A stretch of 13,439 nucleotides of DNA from Stephanodiscus triporus (lineage: Eukaryota > Bacillariophyta > Thalassiosirophyceae > Thalassiosirales > Thalassiosiraceae), in NCBI GenBank assembly GCA_036939755.1, contig JALLAZ010000612.1, forward strand, positions 1 to 13,439, read 5' to 3'. The position numbers were made by a program, and so were the translations under genes. Below the pieces are notes generated by a model. The model ran no database searches. It saw only the letters and a program-made list of their open reading frames with translations, and was not told the DNA's origin. Numbering within the stretch: the first letter of the stretch is position 1; the number at the start of each line of letters is the position of its first letter. Below are positions 6,592 through 13,439 of this stretch, in pieces.

Positions 6592-9021
6592 ATGACCCCC
6601 GCCGCCCGCCCACCCCCAGCAGCGCGTCGTCGGCGTCGACGCGACCGTCACCTGACGATCTGCCTCCTTTGTCCAGGACCCGGCGGCGCCGCGGATCCGT
6701 CCGTCTACCGCCCGTCGAGGGACGACGCGAGGTACCGCCATCGGCACGACGCCCTCGTTCGGTGCGTGGCCTCGTCGCTGCACGGCGGGGCCAACGCCAG
6801 CGCCAACGCCAACGCCAACGCCAACTCCAACGCGGCGGAGGGGGATGAGGAGCGGGGGGATCGTCCGACGACGGGCGGACGGTGCGAGCTGGTGTTCGTG
6901 TACGACGGCGACATGTCGTGCCTGCGCATGTCGCTCGCGCCGCACCCCCCCCCCTCCTCTTCCTCGGCGCTGCCGCCGCCGCCGCCGCCGCCGCCGTTGG
7001 AGGCGGACGTCGTGGCGTCGTGGAGGGACGCATCCAGGGAGGCGGCGCGAATATCCCGGAGGATGATGATGATGCGGCCGGAGGGGGGGGGGGGGAGGGC
7101 GTCGTCGACGTCCGTGGTGGGGAGCATCCTCAAAAGACGCGACGTGGGGGACGCATCGAACGGCGACGACGACGACGACGACGACCGCGGCGTTGCCCCC
7201 CCCCCTCCACGGCTCAGGACGACTTGCGTTCTGGACTCGTGGAAGACGGTCGGGCCCTCGTCGTCGTCGTCGTCGTCGTCTCCGTCCTTGGAATCGTCGC
7301 GGGGGGGACCGGCGTCGTCGGCGTCGGCGAGGGGGGGGCGGCCAAGCCTCCCGTCGAGGGTGCCGTCGTCGAAACGGGAGGCCGTTATCGCGCTCCAGCG
7401 CACGTGTCCGGTGGAGTACCTGCGAGAGCATCGACTGAACGTCTCGTGTGACGTGGCGCTGAGGAAATTCAACTGGGGGAAATTGAGGGCGATATGGGAG
7501 GGATACGGCGGGGGTACCGCCGTCGGAGGGTGCGCGCGGGATGCCGACGAACGCGGGGATGGCTGCGATGTCGGTATGGATGGAGCGGAGGCCGCCGGCA
7601 TCGGATGCGGAAACGACGACGTAGGACGGCGGGATCGAATGGAAAGGACGTTTAGGGCCATACTGTCGTCGACGAAGGGGGGTGTTAACAACGATGATGA
7701 TGACAACGACGACGGCGCGATGGCGAAGAACGGCGATGATTGTCTCACGAGGGTCGTGGCGGCGTATTTGCACGAATCGTGCGACGCCGAACTGCCGTGC
7801 TGGGGCTGGGATCGCGATGGTACCGATAGTTTCGACGACGACGACGCCGCCGCCGAGCGCGTTTTCCTGTTCCTCGGGGCGGTGCGGGACATGACCGAGA
7901 CTGAAAGCCATGCTCTCTCTCGTGCGTGTCGTTCGTTGAGTATTCCGCTGGTGCCCTGTCGCCTATCTCCCGTGCCCGAATTCACGAGCAAGATCTTGAG
8001 TGTGGCCGGATATCATTTTTTTAGACGAGCTTTGGGTGGGGCATTGGTCGAATTGTGGAGGAGACGGCATCGTCGATCCCGGGAAATGAATAGCGTAAAA
8101 TCTCTGCCCCCGACGTACCCACAATCAAATAATCGTACAATTCACGCCATTGCTATGGTCCCCATGGGCTCTCGGTCATTAAGTGCTGATCCGTTACGTC
8201 GTAACCGCATAATGTGGTGCATGGTCCGACTTTGTGTTTGCTCCTTGTGGAGATCGAGGTTGGCATCCGATTCGACGTCCTCCTCTTCTTCCTCATCCTC
8301 GTCGTCATCTACCAAGGCACTCAATAATATGCTGACATTTTTGTTTGAAGACGGTGTGCGAATAACATTGAGCCAAAAAGAATTCACTTCGGCCCTGGCG
8401 GAGAAGCACAGGGCCGCACCGTCGGAGCGTCAGATATTAGAAGAGCTGTGCGATCGTCGCGACGCTTTGACATCAATGCCCAACGGGAGAGGTGTCATGC
8501 AGACCTGCAAGGATATTTTGTTGTCGTCCGAACCGTCCGGCGATGATAATCATGATACCTTTGCGTTAGACTTCACAATGCGCTGCGATAAGCCAAACGA
8601 GCATTCGCCGCGGGACATTATAGACCTGGCGTACTCTAATCGACTCTTTCAAAAGGCAGATTGGGACAGACGGATGGACACTCCATCGTGGACTCTATTC
8701 CCAGTACTTCGTGTGCGATCGGATCTTAATAGTCATTCATGTGATGGTGAATCAGCGAACAAAACTGAGATGGTCCACAAAGCGCTCCTGCGATCACTCT
8801 CAAAAGCTGGGATACAAGTGAGAAGCCAAACATCTTTGCTTGGTGACTCTTCTCAGGATGACGAGGCGTGTACTGTTACCATGCTACAACATTTGGATTA
8901 TCAAGGGTACCTATACCAGCTACTGAACTCTTTACGCGAAGATGAGAATGACGGTGGTATAATTGGAAAAGGCCCTAAACTGAAAAAGAAGAAAAGAAGG
9001 AAGCTTAACATTGATACTTAA
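6592..9021 (+). CDS. Unrecognised 809-residue low-complexity protein
   Basis: A single open frame of 809 residues. The start is the first in-frame ATG after the TAG at 6478 and has good context (GCCATGA); the frame is open to 6547, but only from a GTG. I do not recognise the family. A basic N-terminus (six Arg in a row near residue 12) leads into HLTICLLCPGPGG and, later, CELVFVYDGDM, both beta-strand-like. The first 250 residues are broken up by Ala-Asn, Pro, Ser, Asp and Gly runs. Ordered blocks follow: CPVEYLREHRLNVSCDVALR with KFNWGKLRAIWEGYGG (about 271-307), RVFLFLGAVRDMTETESHAL (about 422-441), FTSKILSVAGYHFFRRALGG (about 464-483), then a Ser run and FEDGVRITLSQKEF. The C-terminus KLKKKKRRK is a plausible nuclear localisation signal. 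Poly-C and poly-G tracts make the N-terminal half sensitive to sequencing frameshifts. It converges with the minus-strand gene ending at 9481. Confidence 0.72.
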   Translation: MTPAARPPPAARRRRRRDRHLTICLLCPGPGGAADPSVYRPSRDDARYRHRHDALVRCVASSLHGGANASANANANANSNAAEGDEERGDRPTTGGRCELVFVYDGDMSCLRMSLAPHPPPSSSSALPPPPPPPPLEADVVASWRDASREAARISRRMMMMRPEGGGGRASSTSVVGSILKRRDVGDASNGDDDDDDDRGVAPPPPRLRTTCVLDSWKTVGPSSSSSSSSPSLESSRGGPASSASARGGRPSLPSRVPSSKREAVIALQRTCPVEYLREHRLNVSCDVALRKFNWGKLRAIWEGYGGGTAVGGCARDADERGDGCDVGMDGAEAAGIGCGNDDVGRRDRMERTFRAILSSTKGGVNNDDDDNDDGAMAKNGDDCLTRVVAAYLHESCDAELPCWGWDRDGTDSFDDDDAAAERVFLFLGAVRDMTETESHALSRACRSLSIPLVPCRLSPVPEFTSKILSVAGYHFFRRALGGALVELWRRRHRRSREMNSVKSLPPTYPQSNNRTIHAIAMVPMGSRSLSADPLRRNRIMWCMVRLCVCSLWRSRLASDSTSSSSSSSSSSSTKALNNMLTFLFEDGVRITLSQKEFTSALAEKHRAAPSERQILEELCDRRDALTSMPNGRGVMQTCKDILLSSEPSGDDNHDTFALDFTMRCDKPNEHSPRDIIDLAYSNRLFQKADWDRRMDTPSWTLFPVLRVRSDLNSHSCDGESANKTEMVHKALLRSLSKAGIQVRSQTSLLGDSSQDDEACTVTMLQHLDYQGYLYQLLNSLREDENDGGIIGKGPKLKKKKRRKLNIDT
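6790..6831 (+). repeat. In-frame GCCAAC hexanucleotide repeat (Ala-Asn)
   Basis: About seven copies of GCCAAC, with AGC or TCC variants, code for alternating Ala and Asn in the unrecognised 809-residue protein. Because the unit is six bases, changes in copy number would keep the frame. Further in-frame simple repeats in the same gene include CCG (near 6971), GATGAT (near 7062), GAC (near 7164) and TCG (near 7257). Confidence 0.85.
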
Positions 9022-9480
9022 TGGCTTTTTGCAGCATACTATCAAATGTCCTCCCAAACTGTCCCATACCGAGCGAGGCGCTCACCCAATTTGTGTCTTT
9101 CTCTTCAAGGATTTGCTCTCTCAGCTGATTCTCTTCATCCTCAAAACAAGTTTATCACCGTCTTATTCATCAACATGGTCCATGCCAGCCATATGCCCTT
9201 CTTGCTCCCAATGACTTTCTAGCAATGATCACGGTTGCAGATCGAATTTTCTTCGCTCACTTGGAACCCCATGCGGCAATTGCTCCTGCTTGTGTCAAGA
9301 CAAATTGACTATTTGCCTCAGTGAATAAGCATACAGAAATCAAAATCCTTTTGCTGGTGGCTTAACTTGGCTTCCAATGGGTAGACAGACGTATTAGTTC
9401 GTCTTCAACATCATCAATCGAAATGGTCAGAAGAATCAAGAATATAAAGGCACCACGAATTCATGCCTTCATTGAAGCAA
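9022..9480. other. Convergent intergenic region
   Basis: This 459-bp interval separates two genes that stop toward each other, so it should hold both 3' ends. Reading frames are short, the longest about 65 codons without an ATG start, and I find no recognisable domain, repeat or RNA gene. Confidence 0.5.
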
Positions 9481-12400
9481 TTATTTTTTCCCTGGGGTAA
9501 TTCTCAATAACGCTTTCGCTCGCAGAGGAATGCAATAAATTTTCCCGTCTAGACCAAGCACACCACCTTCGAACTTGTCTTTACATGATACCATGTCGTC
9601 ACCGCAATAAATAACGTCTATATGCTCTTCATCATCTGGCAGAGCACTACCATTCCTTCCGTAACGCTTGACTCCTGGGGGAATGATCCTAAGGACACCC
9701 GAGCTCCTTTGTGGAATGCCATAAATGCAGCCATCTTCTCCGACAAAACCATTTTGGAATTTATTCTCTCCTTCTGTCAAATGTGGTCCAACCAACTTCA
9801 TTTCTTCTGTTTCCATATCGAATCGGAGGACGTATTCAGCATCGCAAGGAAAAAGGTATGCAAACTTCCCATCCGCAGTAAGACTTCTGATGATGTGGAT
9901 GGGCATTGGAAGAAGGAGGCATAGAGAAAAAAGACGGCGAATGAACAACGGACAGCCGTACATGACAAACGGCAAACCGCATTGTTAAGCCCTTACCCTC
10001 CCAGATATTTATATCTTCCGTCTTGGGGCACTCTGTGATAGCCACTTCGAAGTGTAGATTTATCGCCGACAGTTCTAACTTGTTGATTGACAACATCAAT
10101 GACCAGGACCTTGTCTGCGTTGTTAGGGAAGCCGATGATTTTAGATCGATCTATTGATGCTAGCCCGCCGTGCCATTTCCACTGTCCTTCCGGCAAAGAA
10201 CCTCCAGCTAAGATGGACACTTCTTGCGCTAAGGGATTGATTTTCAGAACGCCTGTTGCCTATAGAAAGGTGGCATAAAGAAAGTGTGAGGTTTTTTTTC
10301 CAAGTAAAAATTTGAAGTAAAAATTCATCAACAGATGCCCATTCCAGGTCTTACGTTGTGCGGTATTCCGTAGATGCATCCATCGGAGCCAGTGATTCCG
10401 CCATACCATTTCGCCTTGCCCAAGAATTCGGGGCCCAGGTACTCTGTTGTTTCCTTCCGTGGATCTATTATCATGACACGAGGGGCGCTAGCTGGGATTG
10501 CGTAGACAAGTCCATCTGTAGCAAGATTGCCGCCATGGTACAGCCATCCTTCATCAACATCAGGTATTGGTTGGCCCGTCACGAAAGTTGTCACATTTGA
10601 TGACTCAGGGTCAATTTTCAGGACGCATCCATCCTTGCTGTTGCAGGGCAGAGCGAGACAGCAACCGGAGGGGTAAGCAAGGCTGCCATCGTTTTTTCTT
10701 CCCATCACATGACCTGGAATTGAAACACCTCGAAGCCATTTGAATTCTCCCACGTACTCAGGGCCTATGAAACCGACCTGACCTGAACAAACATCGACTT
10801 TCACAACACGTTTGGCATGTCCCTGGGGGGATACGAGTAGCATGAGATTAGCAGCAGGCAGGAAAGAGTCGTTAAACTGCGCAAGACCCCAACGATACTC
10901 ACCGGTACGCCATAAATGTAGCGCCCACAGGGGCTGGCCATCCCCCCCAAATACTTGTCTTGTCCACTCAGAAAAATAGCAGCCCCGTCTACCGAACGAG
11001 GTGTCAAAACTTCCATTGTGGCGCTGCAAATTGGAATCTCGATATTTGGACCTTTCACAGTCGCAACTTCTCCGCTATCAAACTTTCCATTTTTCATTTT
11101 CCAAGAGTCAACCTCCTTACCACAAACTTGTCTACCCTTATACAAGTATTCCACGAAACGGACGCCACGGATGACTGCGCGCTCTATATCCTCGTGTCGC
11201 ATTTTCTCGTCGAGGAACGCATCATCCGTATGACGACGATATGGTATTAGTCCGTACAGCTCTGCCTCACGGATGGTGATTGGGGGTGGTCCCAAACGAT
11301 ATCTCGGTCTCTGCAGCAATCTAGGCGGAAAAGGCTGAAATTGATTGAAAGGAACATGCTCACGATGATGACTATCAGACAAATTCCACATAGTGCCACG
11401 TTTATGCTCATGCCACTGTTCAATTTCTGGTCTGTGATCGCCCGTGCGCCCGGTCTTGTAAGATTCTAGCTTTTGCCGAACCAATGCGTCTTCTTTAGCT
11501 TTGAGCAACTGGTATATTCGTTCTGGATCGATAGATGGTGCGTTATTTGCCGACAGTCGCGGCAGCCCCACCTTGCATCTGCCTTGGATTAGCTTCTGTT
11601 TCGGAAGCGAATACATCGTGTAGTCCCTCACTGCTTGAACGGGTAGCATACTGCAATAAGCAACAGCTCGAAACTGTTTGGGCCCCAAAACTTCATCGAC
11701 TCCATTTATATCGTTTCGATTTATGATGAGAGAGGGAGCCACTCCCGCGTGGACTAAATCGGATCGCCATAGGATCACATCGCCGACATTCGCGTGAATT
11801 CTCTTCTCTGGGCATCCCAGTTCCGCCAACCGTTGAATTTCCTGGTCCGTAAGAGGAACCCACGTTGGATCATCCCGTTCGTTCATGGATGTTGCTCGGT
11901 ACGTGCCCCCCACTAATTTCCAATGGACATCGGAATGAGAATGTGGATAACACAAGAAGTGACCCCCGCCGCGATCTTTATCCAGTGTTTGATCGATGAA
12001 AGATATCGATGCTTGTATGCTACAAAGTCCGGCCAAATCTTTGAAGCGTTTATTTTTGTTGAGTTTCCTTTGACTTCTCTGCTGCTGTTTTTTCGAGATC
12101 TCCTCGGCTGTCGTCTGATCGTGCAAATGAGTATCGCGTATACGTCGAACTGCAGCAACAGGCACCCCCTGATCGTAATGCTGCCCTTCCGACAATGGTT
12201 GCGGCTTGCCACATACTCGGAACAAATTCCGTCTCCTCTCCATGTTGGTCAGACTGCATCTCGCGTCTTTGGTCGCATTGCTACCAGCACTCGTCAAGTC
12301 TCCGGCGAATGAGTTGAGATTACTTGGCGTCCAAACGAGGATATTCTTGCCATCGACGGCCTCCCGTTGCCTCCCGTCCACATCCAAATCGACGATCAAC

Positions 12401-13275
12401 GGACGGCAAAAGCTGAATCCCTCCTTGGAACACAAGAGATCCCTCGTCCCGAACAGGGGCTCGAAGATCCGCTCCGCCAAAAGATGACGAACGCGTCCCA
12501 GCAAATATCCGGCTCCCAAGGATTGGAACATGTCGGGAAACGAGCGATAGCCGGTGTGCGGCCAGGGATCGAGATCCCGATCGTCCGCGATCGCATTCGT
12601 CGCGCCATCGAAACGATCGCGATCGACATCGTCAACAGCGCCATCATCCTCGACGGATGGGGATGACCCCCCCCCGGACGATCCCGCCGTCGAGTCGTAC
12701 GCGGACGACGCCGTTCTTTCCCCCCCCCCTCCCGGCTCGGCCGTCGCGGTCGAGACGACGGTGCGAACGTCGCGTCGGGGATACCAGCTCGTGGGATCGC
12801 ATCGTACGACGCACCCCCCCGAGATGTCCTCCACGAAGTCCCACATCCGACCCAGCGCCTCGTCGCACTCGTCGCGCGTTAGGACGGACGGCACGACGTG
12901 GTATCCCACGGTCATGAGGTCCTCGATCGCGACGTCGACGTCGAAGGGGGCAGTGGTGCGGCGTTGTCGTCGTCGTCGATCATCATCGACGGTCAGGTAT
13001 TTCGATAGCGGATCCACGATCAGGTCGTCGTCGCCTTCCGCTTCTTCGGCGATGACTACTACTCCTCCCGCGTTTTCGGGGGCGATGATGCCGTCGGCGG
13101 GATTGTGCACGAATTCGGCGCGAATGTGATCCATTTTGGGTTTCATGGGCTGCAATTCGCGGCCGTGCTGACTGATACGATGGATATCACGTCGTTTGTT
13201 GCAACCGAAAGCGAAAGCCGGAGTGTGACGATTATGATGATAATGTGAGCGAAAAGATAGATGGGAGCATGGCAT
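9481..13275 (-). CDS. PhyH-like Fe(II)/2-oxoglutarate dioxygenase fused to a beta-propeller (4 exons)
   Basis: Four exons join in frame: 13275-10903, 10822-10355, 10259-9997 and 9886-9481 (3,510 nt, 1,169 residues). An in-frame TGA at 13290-13288 bounds the start; later Met44 and Met48 are possible alternatives. Residues about 110-545 resemble phytanoyl-CoA dioxygenases: VGYHVVPSVLTRDECDEAL at the N-terminal edge, the iron ligands His366 and Asp368 (GQHYDQG) and His509 (GDVILWRSDLVHAG), and probable 2-oxoglutarate-binding Arg536 (QFRAVAY). Low-complexity insertions (about 173-235, 375-412) lengthen the domain. A linker of about 200 residues leads to eight repeats of roughly 45-60 residues (about 776-1169) with the pattern GG-x(4-5)-DG-x-IYGIP-x-VLxIDP, as in a bladed propeller. 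The expected role is oxidation of an organic substrate, with the propeller binding a partner or substrate. The substrate is unknown. Confidence 0.83.
9887..9996 (-). other. Intron 3 of the dioxygenase-propeller gene
   Basis: 110 nt, donor GTAAGG, acceptor CATCATCAG preceded by a pyrimidine-rich stretch. It splits a Gly codon after its second base. Removing it joins KYLGG to SLTADGKFAYLF, which completes a propeller repeat motif. Confidence 0.85.
10260..10354 (-). other. Intron 2 of the dioxygenase-propeller gene
   Basis: 95 nt, donor GTAAGA, acceptor TTTCTATAG, phase 0. Removing it joins CIYGIPHN to ATGVLKINP, giving a full repeat motif. Confidence 0.87.
10823..10902 (-). other. Intron 1 of the dioxygenase-propeller gene
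   Basis: 80 nt, donor GTGAGT, acceptor CCCCCCAG, phase 0. Removing it joins GRYIYGVP to GHAKRVVKVD. The intron keeps the upstream frame open to its very end, so retention would add about 26 residues and a stop. Confidence 0.87.
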
Positions 13276-13439
13276 CGTATTCAGACCTCAGGAAAAATAT
13301 TGGTTTGGGTTGATTGGGTGCCTCTATCGTATCATCTACATCGCATGGTAGTACCTACGTACTTACCTCTGGGTGCCTGCGGTAGTTTTTAGGCTATCTT
13401 TAGCGGAAAATTGGCTAAAAAGTTCTAAATTTAGCGAGT
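13276..13439 (-). promoter_or_regulatory. Upstream region of the dioxygenase-propeller gene
   Basis: These 164 bp lie directly upstream of the minus-strand ATG and should hold at least part of its 5' leader or promoter. I see no definite element. TTTAGCG occurs twice near the window end (about 13399 and 13431). Confidence 0.35.

Noticed and set aside
6586..7991. Reverse-strand open frames of 441 and 428 codons opposite the 809-residue gene.
   Set aside because: They are Arg-, Pro- and Ser-rich mirrors of the GC-rich, simple-repeat coding sequence on the plus strand, which depletes stops on the other strand. The plus frame goes on for another kilobase with ordered protein blocks; these do not.
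9011..9214. Plus-strand open frame after the 809-residue gene.
   Set aside because: It starts at TTG inside the end of the preceding gene and shows no family features; more likely 3' untranslated sequence.
9887..9975. An N-terminal signal peptide on the last exon read as a separate gene (MPFVMYGCPLFIRRLF...).
   Set aside because: This text is translated intron 3. The donor and acceptor fit, and splicing restores a propeller repeat across the junction.
10690..10725. A possible extra intron in exon 2 around the segment GHVMGRKNDGSLAYPSG.
   Set aside because: The segment looks like an insertion within the second propeller repeat, but no convincing donor and acceptor pair was found and the frame is open, so I kept it as coding.
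10955..12487. Several plus-strand frames opposite the dioxygenase exon.
   Set aside because: They are antisense to a frame with intact catalytic motifs and good splice joins, and they show no domains of their own.

Overview
The window looks like nuclear DNA of a unicellular eukaryote, most likely a diatom or related stramenopile. That call is inference. It rests on short GT-AG introns (80, 95 and 110 nt), long single-exon genes rich in Asp, Ser, Pro and Gly runs, sharp changes in base composition, and protein types common in such genomes. There are no bacterial-style operons, no rRNA or tRNA genes that I can see, and no CRISPR array.

Layout. Positions 1-533 are AT-rich and hold nothing I can support. 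From about 534 to 4198 there is a satellite of roughly 200-bp units: about ten on the left and two decayed units on the right. The left part shows a four-unit higher-order period of about 800 bp. Inside one satellite unit sits a 1,315-bp DNA transposon (2515-3829) with perfect 43-bp terminal inverted repeats and a duplicated target site. It has no transposase. Its centre is a GC-rich, gene-like segment (about 2880-3655), so it resembles a Pack-type element carrying captured host sequence. Positions 4199-4868 hold no confident gene.

The right two thirds carry three genes. A minus-strand gene (4869-6077) encodes a 402-residue type II membrane protein with a sulfotransferase-like pattern. Divergent from it is a plus-strand gene (6592-9021) for an 809-residue low-complexity protein that I do not recognise. 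Between their start codons lie a 148-bp foldback (6386-6533) and a 12-codon upstream ORF that stops two bases before the plus-strand start. Convergent with the plus-strand gene is a four-exon minus-strand gene (13275 down to 9481). Joining its exons gives a predicted 1,169-residue protein: a phytanoyl-CoA-dioxygenase-like Fe(II)/2-oxoglutarate oxygenase fused to a C-terminal propeller of about eight repeats.

Nothing shows that the three genes share a pathway. The most notable items are the dioxygenase-propeller fusion with introns only in the propeller half, the gene-carrying transposon inserted cleanly in a satellite unit, and the higher-order structure of that satellite.
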